A stretch of 64,000 nucleotides of DNA from Tateyamaria sp. ANG-S1 (GCF_000814025.1 NZ_JWLL01000005.1:124001-188000); one strand, 5' to 3'; positions 17,088-26,366 are shown, counted from the first letter of the stretch. Notes: generated from the sequence alone by a model not told the origin. Numbers and translations: made by a program.

Positions 17088-19271
17088 ATGAGCCTTGCAA
17101 ACAAACTGGCAGAAGAGCGGCGGGGACGACTGGCCGCAGAGCGTTTGCTTGAACTCAAGGAAGCTGAGCTATCCGCGGCAAACCGCAAGTTGGGCAAACA
17201 TGCCGCCGCCCTGCAGGGCGAGATCGTGGAAACGCGGGCCGAGGTGGCCACCGTCAAGACAGAGAATGAGCGGTTCAAGACCGAACTCGGACAAGCCAAC
17301 CAGAAGGTACAGATTGCGGAACGGCGTCTGTGGCACTCGGTCCAGACCATCACGGACGGCTTCGCTTTCTTCAACTCCGACAACCAGATGATCGCGGCAA
17401 ATGAAAGCTATATGGCCATCTTCGACAAGGTCGACGCGATCCGGCCCGGCGTGAACTATATGACCATTCTGCAGGTCCTGACGGACGAGGGAATCGTCGA
17501 CACCGAAGGGATGCCCGATCGGGAATGGCGCCAGATGATGCTGGACCGGTGGATGAAACCACAGCCTGACGCAGTGACCGTGCGGCTTTGGAACGACCAA
17601 TATGTGAAACTGGTCGACAGGCGGAGCCCAGCCGGGGACATCGTTTCCCTCGGCCTCAACATCACCGAATCCGTGCGTTACCAGCAAGAACTGAAGACCG
17701 CGCGGGCAGAGGCAGAGGCAGCGAGCCGCGCGAAATCAGCGTTTCTCGCCAACATGAGTCATGAGATTCGCACCCCGATGAACGGCGTTGTCGGCATGGC
17801 AGAACTGCTGGGCGACACCGGCCTGAGCGAAGAACAGCAACTCTACGTCGATACGATCAAGAACTCGGGCGAGGCGCTGCTGGTCATCATCAACGACGTG
17901 CTCGACTATTCCAAGATCGAAGCACAGAAGCTGCAATTGCACCTCGAACCCTTCGATCTGGAACGCAGCATTCACGAAATCATCATGCTGCTCCAGCCTT
18001 CGGCGCGCGACAAGGGCCTGACGCTGCTTCTGGACTACGACCTGTTCCTGCCGACCATGTATGTCGGTGATCCGGGCCGCATCCGGCAGGTGCTGACCAA
18101 CCTGATGGGCAACGCGGTCAAGTTCACAAGCGAAGGGCACGTACTGGTCCGGGTCACCGGCGTGCCGGACTTGGACGCGGGCCATGCCGAGGTCACCATC
18201 GTGATCGAGGACACAGGGATCGGCATTCCCGAAGACAAGATCGACCACATCTTTGGCGAGTTCAATCAGGTCGAAAACGAGCGCAACCGCCAGTTTGACG
18301 GCACGGGGCTGGGCCTCGCCATTTCGCAGCGCCTGGTCAAACTGATGGAGGGCGAGGTCTGGGTCAGCAGCGAAGAGGGGATCGGATCCGTCTTTGGCTT
18401 CCGCATTCCTCTGCAATTGAGCGAAGCCAAACTGCCGGAACACCCGCCCGTACCAGAGGGGCTGCGGCGGATCATGGTGGTTGATGACATAGAAGCCAAC
18501 CGCACCATCCTTCAGCGCCAGTTGGAACAGTTGGGACTGGGCGTTGTATGTTGCGCCTCGGGTGCGGAGGCGCTGGAACAGATGCGCGACATCGACCTGA
18601 TCCTGACGGATCACAACATGCCGGACATGGACGGGCTCGAACTGGCAGAGACGATCCGAACCCGCGGGATCGAGACACCCATCCTGCTCCTCAGCTCGAA
18701 CCCCAGCTTTGCGGCCAACGATCCCGGCGCACGGCATCTTCACGCCATCATGCAAAAGCCGGTGCCACGCGCGGATCTGTTTGCGCGGCTTGAAAGCGTC
18801 GGGCCTGTGATCGGCGCAAATGGCGCGCCACCGCCGATCCCGGAAAAGCGGCAAATGGTGGTTCTGGCTGCGGAAGACAACAAGACCAACCAGCTTGTCT
18901 TTGGGAAGATGGTCAAGTCAGCCGACATCGACCTGCACTTCGCAAACAATGGCATAGAGGCGGTCGAGTTGTTCCAACAGGTGTCTCCCGACCTGATTTT
19001 CATGGATATCTCCATGCCCAAGATGGATGGGAAGGAAGCGACCCGCAGAATTCGCGCGCTTGAGGAAGGCAGCGGGACACATGTGCCGATCGTGGCGCTG
19101 ACGGCACATGCGATGGATGGTGATGACAAGGGCATTCTGGACGCGGGACTGGATCACTACCTGACCAAACCCCTGCGCAAACCGGAAATCCACGGCATGC
19201 TGCATGACATGTGTCCCGACGGGGTACGCCCACCCCTCGAAACCACACTGGCAGAGGAAGGAGCCGCCTAA
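17088..19271 (+). CDS. Hybrid histidine kinase with two receiver domains
   Basis: A 727-residue cytoplasmic hybrid sensor kinase. Residues 1-85 form a charged coiled coil (ANKLAEERRGRLAAERLLELK onward). A PAS-like domain follows (SVQTITDGFAFFNSDNQMIAANESY). The HisKA H-box is FLANMSHEIRTPMNG with phospho-acceptor His225, and the ATPase domain has NAVKF, DTGIGIPEDK and FDGTGLGLAIS. Two receiver domains carry Asp508 (LTDHNMPDMDG) and Asp640 (FMDISMPKMDG). No membrane segment is present. Start 17088 is backed by a GGAGGGCAGG Shine-Dalgarno sequence. No response regulator or Hpt gene is adjacent, so the output partner is unknown. Its TAA overlaps the convergent yaaA stop codon. Confidence 0.94.
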   Translation: MSLANKLAEERRGRLAAERLLELKEAELSAANRKLGKHAAALQGEIVETRAEVATVKTENERFKTELGQANQKVQIAERRLWHSVQTITDGFAFFNSDNQMIAANESYMAIFDKVDAIRPGVNYMTILQVLTDEGIVDTEGMPDREWRQMMLDRWMKPQPDAVTVRLWNDQYVKLVDRRSPAGDIVSLGLNITESVRYQQELKTARAEAEAASRAKSAFLANMSHEIRTPMNGVVGMAELLGDTGLSEEQQLYVDTIKNSGEALLVIINDVLDYSKIEAQKLQLHLEPFDLERSIHEIIMLLQPSARDKGLTLLLDYDLFLPTMYVGDPGRIRQVLTNLMGNAVKFTSEGHVLVRVTGVPDLDAGHAEVTIVIEDTGIGIPEDKIDHIFGEFNQVENERNRQFDGTGLGLAISQRLVKLMEGEVWVSSEEGIGSVFGFRIPLQLSEAKLPEHPPVPEGLRRIMVVDDIEANRTILQRQLEQLGLGVVCCASGAEALEQMRDIDLILTDHNMPDMDGLELAETIRTRGIETPILLLSSNPSFAANDPGARHLHAIMQKPVPRADLFARLESVGPVIGANGAPPPIPEKRQMVVLAAEDNKTNQLVFGKMVKSADIDLHFANNGIEAVELFQQVSPDLIFMDISMPKMDGKEATRRIRALEEGSGTHVPIVALTAHAMDGDDKGILDAGLDHYLTKPLRKPEIHGMLHDMCPDGVRPPLETTLAEEGAA

Positions 19272-20041
19272 CTGCTCGGATAAGGCCGTACGAACACCGG
19301 TCTGTCGTCTGTCGATAGTTCCGGTTGATACACATAGCCGTCGGTACTGAAATCACGCACACCATCCAAATCCGTAACCCGGTTCTGGATGACGTGCCGG
19401 GCCATGGCACCGCGTGCCCGCTTGGCAAAGAAGCTCACGATCTTCGGCCCCTGCCCTTTGTCTTCCATGAACGCCGGGGTGATCAGACGCAGCTTCAGCG
19501 CCTTTTCCGGCACTGCGCCAAATTACTCCTGGCTGGCGCAGTTCACGAGCATATCGCTACCCGTTTCCTCGCCTTGCGCATTTAGCGCCTTGGCAAGATC
19601 GTTGCGCCAGTAGTCATAAAGCGACGCACCCCGCCGTGTCTTGAGACGGCTGCCCATTTCCAACCGGTACGGCTGGATCGCATCCAAAGGGCGCAAAAGA
19701 CCGTAGAGACCAGACAAGATGCGCAAATGACACTGCGCATAGTCGGTTTCGTCCTTGGACAGTGTTTCGGCATCAAGCCCCTGATAGGTATCACCGGCAA
19801 AGGCGAGCATCGCCGGGCGCGTAGTCTCCTCCGCTGGGCTGTCGTCGAAAGCCTGGAACCTGTCGCGGTTCAGCCGGGCCAAATCATCACTCAGATCCAT
19901 GAGCGATTTGAGCTTGCCCAATGACAAATTCCGCGCCGTCCGCACAAGGCGCACCGCATCGTCCTGCATCGCAGGCGATGTCATCTGAACATCGCGTTCC
20001 GCCCAATCCAGCCGCTTGGCCGGGGAAATCACCACCAACAT
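19268..20041 (-). pseudogene. yaaA: YaaA/DUF328 peroxide-stress protein gene, interrupted by one in-frame stop
   Basis: The frame encodes a complete YaaA-type protein of normal length (about 257 codons), which in E. coli lowers free iron and protects DNA during peroxide stress. The N-terminal part is MLVVISPAKRLDW, with the family motifs AFAGDTYQGLDA, LRILSGLYGLLRPLD, PYRLEMG and LYDYWR. The C-terminal part continues in the same frame as FGAVPEKALKLRLITPAF, KIVSFFAKRARGAMARHVI and the family ending. The two are separated only by TAA (complement of 19523-19525) where relatives have Tyr in the motif ASxEYF. One base change from TAC or TAT explains it. Either the gene is a young pseudogene or the base is a sequencing error. 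It lies 30 bases downstream of recQ. Confidence 0.85.
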
Positions 20042-20071
20042 CTGCCTACCCCCAAGAGTGTTTGGGCATAT

Positions 20072-22132
20072 CTAGGATGCCGCCCGCAGCACGTCCAGAA
20101 AGGCGGGGCCAAAACGTTCCGCCTTGCGATCGCCCAGCAGCCGTTCAAGGCCCGCGTCATCGTCAGGCCGCAGTTGCGCCACCTTGGCCAACTGGGACGC
20201 CGAACAGCTCAGCGGCTTGTCCGTCCCGTCCTCACCCCGCGCCAGTTCCGCCTGCACGGCGAGCAGTTGATCATAAATCGTAGCCGCCGAATGCCCCGCC
20301 AACTTGCGGCGCGACGGGTGCAGCGCCTCTGCCTCGCCGTTGATGACCTCAAGGAACGCGCGCCCGAATTTCTCCAGCTTCTTGGCACCCACCCCGCTGA
20401 CTTGCGCCATCTGGTCGAGGTTTGCCGGCCGCCGCTCCGCCATCTCGATCAGCGTGCGGTCCGGGAATATCACATAGGCCGGAACTTTGGCCGCCTCGGC
20501 CAACGCCCGCCGCTTGGCCTTGAGCGCCGACAGCAGCGGCGCGTCTTCCTCTGACACCATCGCCTTGACCGCCGGACGGCGGGCTGCGGCGGCCTTGATC
20601 GTGTCATTGCGCAGGGTGATCTTCGCCTCATCCCGCAGGATCGGCAGCGCCGCATCGGTCATCCGCAACGCGCCGTAACGCTCGGGATCGGGCCGCACCA
20701 GGTCATGCCCCATCATCTGCCGGAACACCGCCTGCCATTGCGGTTTCGAATACTCCTTACCCACGCCATAGGTCGGCAGGCTGTCATGCCCGCGCTGGCG
20801 GATCTTGTCCGTCTCGATCCCCAAAAGAATATCGATCAGGTGCCCGGCCCCAAACCACTCATCGGTGCGCAGCATGGCCGACAGCGCCTTGCGCACGGCG
20901 GTCGTGCCATCGAACACCTCGGCCGGTTGGTCGCACAGATCGCATTTGCCACAGGTCACGTCACTCTCACCAAAGTAACCGAGCAACGTCTTGCGCCGAC
21001 ATTCCAACGCCTCGGCCAGACCCAGCAAAGCATTCAGCCGCGCGTGGTCCGCCATCCGCCGCTCGGGCGGTGCCAGCCCCTCGTCGATCTGCGATCGCCG
21101 CAGCTTGATGTCATCCGGGCCAAACAGGGTCAGCGTTTCCGCGGGCGCTCCATCCCGCCCCGCACGTCCGATCTCCTGATAGTACGCCTCGATGGACTTC
21201 GGTAGGTCCGCATGGGCCACCCAACGAATGTCCGGCTTGTCTACGCCCATGCCAAAGGCCACGGTCGCCGCCACGATCAGACCGTCTTCCTGCTGGAAAC
21301 GCCGTTCTGCGATGCGCCGATCATCCGCCTCCATCCCGCCATGATAGTGGATCGCTTCATGCCCCGCCTCGCGCAGCGCTTGCGCCAGCGTCTCGGTCTT
21401 GGCCCGCGTCCCGCAATAGACAATGCCCGACTGCCCCTTGCGCGCGGCCGCAAAGTTCAAAATCTGCGCGCGCGGCCCGTTCTTGGCGGCAAAGGCCAGG
21501 TGAATATTGGGCCTGTCAAACCCACGCAGGAACGTCCGCGGCTGCGCACCATCAAACAGCTTCTGAACAATCTCGACCTGCGTTTCCGCATCCGCAGTCG
21601 CGGTGAATGCGGCCAGGGGGACATCCAAAGCGCGCCGCAACTCACCAATCCGCAGGTAATCCGGGCGGAAATCATGCCCCCATTGGCTAACACAATGCGC
21701 CTCGTCCACTGCAATCAGGCTGACACCGATCCGGCGCAGCATGCCAATGGCAGAGCCAGCGGCCAATCGCTCCGGCGCGATGTAGAGCAGCTTCAACTCA
21801 CGCCGCTCCAGCGCCTCCCACACCGCATCCGTCTCTTCCGGCGTGTTGCCGGACGTCAGTGCGCCCGCCTGAACACCCGCCTCCTGCAATGCCCGCACCT
21901 GATCCCGCATCAGGGCAATCAACGGGGATATGACCACCGTCACCCCATCCCGCACTAGCGCAGGCAATTGAAAACACAGGGATTTACCGCCACCCGTCGG
22001 CATGATGGCCAGCGCGTTCTCGCCCGCTGCCACGGCTTCGACAATTTCTTCCTGCCCGGGGCGGAAGCCGTCGAACCCGAATACGTCCTGCAACAGCGTG
22101 GCAGCGCCGCCCATCTTCGAAAACCCCGTCAA
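20072..22132 (-). CDS. recQ: ATP-dependent DNA helicase RecQ
   Basis: A 686-residue superfamily 2 helicase that unwinds DNA 3'-5' in RecF-pathway recombination and replication repair. Motifs in order are the Q-like FGFDGFRPGQEEIV, Walker A MPTGGGKS (residues 44-51), the DEAH box Asp143-His146 (AVDEAHCVSQWGHDFRPDY), motif V/VI VATVAFGMGVDKPDIR and QEIGRAGRDG, and the RecQ zinc site built by CRRKTLLGYFGE with CGKCDLC. A winged-helix RQC section follows, then an HRDC domain (LLSALKAKRRALAEAAKVPAYVIF). A further C-terminal helical extension of about 90 residues ends in FGPAFLDVLRAAS. Start is 22132; the in-frame ATG at 22114 is possible. It is probably cotranscribed with yaaA. Confidence 0.97.
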   Translation of the reverse strand: MTGFSKMGGAATLLQDVFGFDGFRPGQEEIVEAVAAGENALAIMPTGGGKSLCFQLPALVRDGVTVVISPLIALMRDQVRALQEAGVQAGALTSGNTPEETDAVWEALERRELKLLYIAPERLAAGSAIGMLRRIGVSLIAVDEAHCVSQWGHDFRPDYLRIGELRRALDVPLAAFTATADAETQVEIVQKLFDGAQPRTFLRGFDRPNIHLAFAAKNGPRAQILNFAAARKGQSGIVYCGTRAKTETLAQALREAGHEAIHYHGGMEADDRRIAERRFQQEDGLIVAATVAFGMGVDKPDIRWVAHADLPKSIEAYYQEIGRAGRDGAPAETLTLFGPDDIKLRRSQIDEGLAPPERRMADHARLNALLGLAEALECRRKTLLGYFGESDVTCGKCDLCDQPAEVFDGTTAVRKALSAMLRTDEWFGAGHLIDILLGIETDKIRQRGHDSLPTYGVGKEYSKPQWQAVFRQMMGHDLVRPDPERYGALRMTDAALPILRDEAKITLRNDTIKAAAARRPAVKAMVSEEDAPLLSALKAKRRALAEAAKVPAYVIFPDRTLIEMAERRPANLDQMAQVSGVGAKKLEKFGRAFLEVINGEAEALHPSRRKLAGHSAATIYDQLLAVQAELARGEDGTDKPLSCSASQLAKVAQLRPDDDAGLERLLGDRKAERFGPAFLDVLRAAS

Positions 22133-22206
22133 ATTTTATGTAGTCTGCTCGTTGGATACAGACTCACATTTTAACAGGCCATGAACAAGGGGCTTGGAGC
22201 CCGCGA

Positions 22207-22488
22207 TCAGAAGAAGATGGCAGGCAGGATGATGCTGCGCAGCGCGATCACGATGACAAAGGCAACCAGCGGTGCCAGATCGAGCGGATGCGTGTCGGGC
22301 ATGAATCGCCGGATCGGCTGGTAAATCGGCTCAAGAAGCTTGTTCAGCCCGGTCCAGATCGACCCCACAAGCTGCTGATGCATGTTGAGCACGTTGAAAT
22401 TGATCAACCAGCTCATGATGATGTGGACAATCATCACCACATAGACGACGCTCAAAACCAGATCGAGCAGTTGATAGATCACCAGCAT
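22207..22488 (-). CDS. YggT family membrane protein
   Basis: A 93-residue inner-membrane protein of the YggT family. It has two hydrophobic regions, about residues 5-30 (LLDLVLSVVYVVMIVHIIMSW) and 68-92 (DLAPLVAFVIVIALRSIILPAIFF). The family signature between them is LEPIYQPIRRFMP followed by the conserved proline and aspartate. In other bacteria YggT-type proteins are linked with cell division, osmotic tolerance or photosystem assembly, but no reaction is known. It is preceded by GGACC, and its start diverges from the thioesterase gene. Length is about one repeat unit, as usual in alphaproteobacteria. Confidence 0.88.
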   Translation of the reverse strand: MLVIYQLLDLVLSVVYVVMIVHIIMSWLINFNVLNMHQQLVGSIWTGLNKLLEPIYQPIRRFMPDTHPLDLAPLVAFVIVIALRSIILPAIFF

Positions 22489-22615
22489 GGGCGGGGTCCT
22501 TTGTTGCTTTCGGCCACAGACCTAGGCCGAAGGGGCATGTGGCGCAAGGTCACGGGCAACTGGCCATTGAAGTTTCGCTGCATTGCCGCAACTTGAGCGG
22601 CAGGGAGTAAAGATC

Positions 22616-23182
22616 ATGTTTCCATTCGTTCGCCTCGCCAAAGAAATGGTCAAAGCCCGCAAGCAACCGGTGCTAGGCCTGACCGACCTGCACATCACGC
22701 AGCACCGTGTGTGGCCGTGGGATCTGGACGGCTTCATGGAACTGAACAATGGCCGCGCCCTGACGCTCTATGACTTGGGCCGTCTGGGTCTGGGCCAGCG
22801 CGCGGGCTTGATCGAAACGCTCAAGGCGAACCGCTGGGGACTGACCATGGCCGGATCGTCGGTCCGCTATCGCCGCCGCCTGCACGCCTTCCAGACGTTC
22901 GAGATGCGCAGCCGCGCGGTGTGCTGGGACGACAAGTTCACTTATCTTGAACAGTCGATGTGGAAGCCGGATGGCGAATGCGCGAGCCATGTGCTCTACC
23001 GCTCTGCCGTGACCGACAAGAACGGGATCGTGCCACCGCACAAGGTGCTCGCCGCCATGGGTCAGGACGCGGTTTCGCCGCCCGTGCCGGACTGGATCGC
23101 CGCGTGGATCAAGGCCGAGGCACAGCGCCCCTGGCCGCCAATGCAGGACGCGGACGCCCCCAAACTGAAATCGGTCGCGTAA
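22616..23182 (+). CDS. Acyl-CoA thioesterase (hot-dog fold)
   Basis: A 188-residue hot-dog fold protein, probably hydrolysing acyl-CoA thioesters in the cytoplasm. The segment VWPWDLDGFMELNNGRALTLYDLGR resembles the 4-hydroxybenzoyl-CoA thioesterase/THEM6 pattern, with a D-x-x-x-x-M-N-N-G-R-x-L-T core. Further conserved features are SSVRYRRRLHAFQTFEMRSRAVCWDDKFTYLEQSM and the C-terminal VPDWIAAWIKAE. The start at 22616 follows GGCAGGGAG 7 bases upstream. It stands alone between yggT (divergent) and the MFS gene. The substrate cannot be deduced. Confidence 0.85.
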   Translation: MFPFVRLAKEMVKARKQPVLGLTDLHITQHRVWPWDLDGFMELNNGRALTLYDLGRLGLGQRAGLIETLKANRWGLTMAGSSVRYRRRLHAFQTFEMRSRAVCWDDKFTYLEQSMWKPDGECASHVLYRSAVTDKNGIVPPHKVLAAMGQDAVSPPVPDWIAAWIKAEAQRPWPPMQDADAPKLKSVA

Positions 23183-23247
23183 AACCTTACCTTGCCACTG
23201 CGTCTTTGGCCTGATTTGGTCGCCCCAACAATAAAACGGGGACGGGC

Positions 23248-24612
23248 ATGGCGGATATCAGCCTGAAAAAACGCATCTGGGGATGGTTCTTTTTTGACTG
23301 GGCCAGCCAGCCCTATCACACAGTCCTGCTGACCTTCATCTTCGGACCATTCTTTGTGTCGCTGGCCAGTGAAAACTTTCTGGCGCAGGGGATTGAAACG
23401 GAACAGGCCAAGGCCGATGCACAAGCCATGTGGTCGTACACACTGACGATCACGGGTTTGATCATTGGATTCGGAGCGCCGCTTCTGGGTGCAATGGCAG
23501 ATACCGGAGGACGTCGTATCCCCTGGATCATCGGGTTTTCCCTGATGCTGGTTGCTGGCGCCAGCAGCCTCTGGTTCACGGCACCTGACGGCAGCAACCT
23601 AACCTGGATGCTCATAGCCTTCGCCTTTGGCTTTATTGGAGCCGAATTCGCGCTCATCTTCATTAATGCACAATTACCCGACTTGGGAACCGAGGAAGAG
23701 ATCGGGAAGATTTCCGGGTCGGGCTTCAGCTTTGGCTATGCGGGCGGTGTACTGTCTCTGATTGTTTTGCTGCTGCTGTTCGTTGAGCAACCAAATGGCA
23801 AAACACTCATTGGTCTTGATCCCCTGTTTGGGATCCTCGACGCAGAGACGCGCGAAGGCACACGCAGCACAGGACCGATTGTGGCGATTTGGTTTGCCGT
23901 GTTCATGATCCCCTACTTCCTCTGGGTGCGTGACAGAAATCCCAAAGGCAGGCGCACAACAGTGGGCGCGGCTTTGTCACAGTTGTGGGGCACGGTGAGA
24001 AACCTGCCCGCCAAACCAAGCCTGTTTACCTACCTTGGCTCGTCCATGCTGTATCGGGACGCGCTGAACGGTCTCTATAGTTTCGGCGGGACATTCGCAC
24101 TGTTGGTGCTGGACTTCTCCGTTGTCGAGGTTGGTGTGTTCGGGATTGTAGCAGCCATTGGCGCGTCCATTTTCAGCTATGTGGGCGGAATTGCAGACAA
24201 GCGCTTTGGCCCCAAACCTGTCGTCATTACGTCCATTTGGGTGTTGATGGGGGTGTGCTTCATGCTGGTCAACCTGTCACGGGACAGCATGTTTGGCATT
24301 GCCCTTCCGGAGGGGTCACCGGTGCCTGACCTCATATTCTATGTTTGCGGCGTGTTGATTGGTGGAATGGGCGGGGTGATCCAATCCGCGAGCCGAACCC
24401 TGATGGTACGCCACTCAAACCCCAACGCTCCAACCGAAAGCTTTGGCCTTTATGGCTTGTCCGGCCGGGCGACTGCCTTCATGGCGCCGTTCCTGATCGG
24501 CGTCGCTACGACCGCAACAGGCAGTACGCAACTCGGTGTCTCGCCGCTCCTGTTCCTTTTCCTTGCAGGGCTGATCATGTTACGATGGGTCAACCCCAAA
24601 GGCGAGGTTTGA
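23248..24612 (+). CDS. UMF1/Atg22-type MFS transporter
   Basis: A 454-residue polytopic inner-membrane transporter of the major facilitator superfamily, UMF1 branch. The N-terminal signature KRIWGWFFFDWASQPYHTVLLTFIFGPFF is diagnostic of this group. About 12 hydrophobic segments can be followed, with APLLGAMADTGGRR as the loop 2-3 motif and GFSFGYAGGVLSL in helix 5. The C-terminal half has SSMLYRDALNGLYSFGGTFALLVLDFS and SRTLMVRHSNPNAPTESFGLYGLSGRATAFMAP. Fungal Atg22 effluxes amino acids, but the bacterial substrate is unknown. It stops 2 bases before the mepA start, so the two are probably one transcript. Confidence 0.9.
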   Translation: MADISLKKRIWGWFFFDWASQPYHTVLLTFIFGPFFVSLASENFLAQGIETEQAKADAQAMWSYTLTITGLIIGFGAPLLGAMADTGGRRIPWIIGFSLMLVAGASSLWFTAPDGSNLTWMLIAFAFGFIGAEFALIFINAQLPDLGTEEEIGKISGSGFSFGYAGGVLSLIVLLLLFVEQPNGKTLIGLDPLFGILDAETREGTRSTGPIVAIWFAVFMIPYFLWVRDRNPKGRRTTVGAALSQLWGTVRNLPAKPSLFTYLGSSMLYRDALNGLYSFGGTFALLVLDFSVVEVGVFGIVAAIGASIFSYVGGIADKRFGPKPVVITSIWVLMGVCFMLVNLSRDSMFGIALPEGSPVPDLIFYVCGVLIGGMGGVIQSASRTLMVRHSNPNAPTESFGLYGLSGRATAFMAPFLIGVATTATGSTQLGVSPLLFLFLAGLIMLRWVNPKGEV

Positions 24613-24614
24613 CG

Positions 24615-25535
24615 ATGCCCAACATCCGCCGTTCCTGTACCCTGATTGCCGCCCTTTTGCTTTGCGCTTGCACGAGCGGCGCGGGCACTGACATCTCGGG
24701 CGCGCCCACACCTGACGTTGATCCAGCCACCCTGCAAAACGTGGCCAAGAGGCAGTTTGGCGCAAAACGGCGAGCCTCCGCCCAGGATGCCGCAGCCTTT
24801 GGCGGCTATTCGCGCGGGTGTCTGGCCGGTGGTGTGCAACTGGCCGAAACCGGGCCGACATGGCAGGCCATGCGCCTCAGCCGCAACCGCAACTGGGGAC
24901 ACCCAGAGCTTATCGACTACGTACAGGATCTGAGCCGCGAGGCCGCCAAACAGCCGGGATGGTCGGGCCTTTATGTCGGTGACATGAGCCAACCACGTGG
25001 CGGGCCGATGCTGACCGGGCACCGCAGCCACCAGATCGGTCTGGATGTAGACGTCTGGATGCTGCCCGCCCGCAACCTGACCCTCAGCGCGGCAGATCGG
25101 GAAAACATCTCCTCCATCTCGACCCGCCGGTCGTCTGGGGCCTACGTGAACAGCAACTGGACCCGCCAGCACCACGAGATCATCAAGGCCGCCGCCAGCG
25201 ACAGCCGCACCGCCCGCATCTTTGTCTTCCCCGGTGCCAAGGTGCAGATGTGTAAGGATGAAACCGGCGACAGGTCATGGCTGCGCAAGGTGCGGCCGTG
25301 GTGGGGACACCACTACCACTTCCATGTCCGGCTCAACTGCCCCCGTGGCGCGCGCGGTTGCGTCGATCAGGCGGCCCCGCCCCCCGGTGACGGTTGCGCC
25401 GACGCGCAGGAGTGGGTGAACAACATCCTCAACCCGCCGCCGCCAGACCCCAACGCACCCGCCCCAAGACCACGCCGTGAACTTCGTGTCGGAGACCTGC
25501 CGCAACAATGCTCTGGCGTTCTGGCCTCGCGCTGA
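24615..25535 (+). CDS. mepA: Penicillin-insensitive murein endopeptidase (lipoprotein-like)
   Basis: A 306-residue zinc endopeptidase of the LAS (M74) family that cleaves peptide crosslinks in peptidoglycan. The N-terminus RRSCTLIAALLLCACTSG reads as a signal peptide with a lipobox-like LCAC. E. coli MepA is soluble and periplasmic, so lipidation here would differ. Catalytic features are GHRSHQIGLDVDVWM (His and Asp zinc ligands) and WWGHHYHFHVRLNCP (the HxH motif). Disulfide-type cysteines CPRGARGC and GCADA match the family. The C-terminus is proline rich (NPPPPDPNAPAPRPRRE). The start at 24615 uses GAGG upstream. Its last 28 bases overlap the next gene. Confidence 0.93.
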   Translation: MPNIRRSCTLIAALLLCACTSGAGTDISGAPTPDVDPATLQNVAKRQFGAKRRASAQDAAAFGGYSRGCLAGGVQLAETGPTWQAMRLSRNRNWGHPELIDYVQDLSREAAKQPGWSGLYVGDMSQPRGGPMLTGHRSHQIGLDVDVWMLPARNLTLSAADRENISSISTRRSSGAYVNSNWTRQHHEIIKAAASDSRTARIFVFPGAKVQMCKDETGDRSWLRKVRPWWGHHYHFHVRLNCPRGARGCVDQAAPPPGDGCADAQEWVNNILNPPPPDPNAPAPRPRRELRVGDLPQQCSGVLASR

Positions 25536-26341
25536 TCCTGACCGCCGCCACGGCAACAGCCGATCCCCTGACCTTCGTCCGCAGCTGGACGCTGGTCTCG
25601 GATCGGCCTGACTTTGGCGGGCTGTCAGCGATCGAGATGGACAACCCCTACAGCGCTTTTGTGCTGTCGGACCGCGGCACCTTGTTCACGCTTACGCTCG
25701 ACCGTGTAACACAATCCGTGGACATCGATGTCGCGCAGCAACCGTACCCGAACCGCGACAGCGAAGGGCTCGCGCTAGCAGGAGACACCCTGTTTTTCAG
25801 CTACGAAGACCCCGGACGCATCGCATCCCACGATGGCACACAGGTGCCGTCTCATCCGGACTTTGCCACCTACAGCCGCAATGGCTCGCTCGAAGCGCTG
25901 GCAGCGGACGCGGACGGAACACTCTACACCCTGCCCGAGCGCTCGGGCGACAAGAACCGCCCGTTCCCGATCTACAGATACAAGAACGGCACTTGGGACA
26001 TCCTCACGACCCTTCCACGCACCGGCCCTTTCCTGCCCGCCGGGGCGGACATCGGACCGGATGGGCAGCTCTACATCCTTGAACGGGCCTTCACGCCGCT
26101 GGGCTTTCGCAGCCGTATCCGCCGCATGGACCCAAAGGCCCCGGATACCCCTGCTGAAACGCTTCTCTCTACGTCTGTTGGGCGACACGACAACCTCGAA
26201 GGGGTCGCGATCTGGCAATCGGACAGTGGGGCGACCTGCCTGACCATGGTATCAGACGACAACTTTCTGCCCGTGCAACGCAGCGAACTGGTCGAATACG
26301 CCCTGACGGAAACCCTTGAAGGTGGCGCAACCTGCGACTAA
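25508..26341 (+). CDS. Phytase-like esterase family, secreted
   Basis: A 277-residue protein with an N-terminal signal peptide (LWRSGLALILTAATATADP), therefore probably periplasmic. The remainder resembles the esterase-like activity of phytase domain (PF13449 type), with beta-propeller-like repeats: FGGLSAIEMDNPYSAFVLSDRGTLF, PNRDSEGLALAGDTLFFSYEDPGRI, NGSLEALAADADGTLYTLPE, and GHDNLEGVAIWQ-like RHDNLEGVAIW with SDDNF near the end. The Asp-Asn-Glu-Gly pattern is likely to bind metal. The substrate is not known and true phytase activity is unproven. It starts inside the mepA 3' end, out of frame, suggesting translational coupling. Confidence 0.82.
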   Translation: MLWRSGLALILTAATATADPLTFVRSWTLVSDRPDFGGLSAIEMDNPYSAFVLSDRGTLFTLTLDRVTQSVDIDVAQQPYPNRDSEGLALAGDTLFFSYEDPGRIASHDGTQVPSHPDFATYSRNGSLEALAADADGTLYTLPERSGDKNRPFPIYRYKNGTWDILTTLPRTGPFLPAGADIGPDGQLYILERAFTPLGFRSRIRRMDPKAPDTPAETLLSTSVGRHDNLEGVAIWQSDSGATCLTMVSDDNFLPVQRSELVEYALTETLEGGATCD

Positions 26342-26351
26342 GAGGCCCCGT

Positions 26352-26366
26352 CCGGCACGGTGCCGG
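26352..26366 (+). terminator. Short inverted repeat after the phytase-like gene
   Basis: CCGGCAC-G-GTGCCGG forms a perfect 7-base inverted repeat (a 6-bp stem with a 3-base loop in practice) 11 bases after the phytase-like stop codon. It lacks a following T tract, so termination is uncertain. It could instead sit in the 5' leader of the downstream transporter gene. Confidence 0.3.

Noticed and set aside
17736-18854. 372-codon minus-strand frame opposite the hybrid kinase
   Set aside because: Antisense to conserved HisKA, ATPase and receiver motifs; composition is shadow-like.
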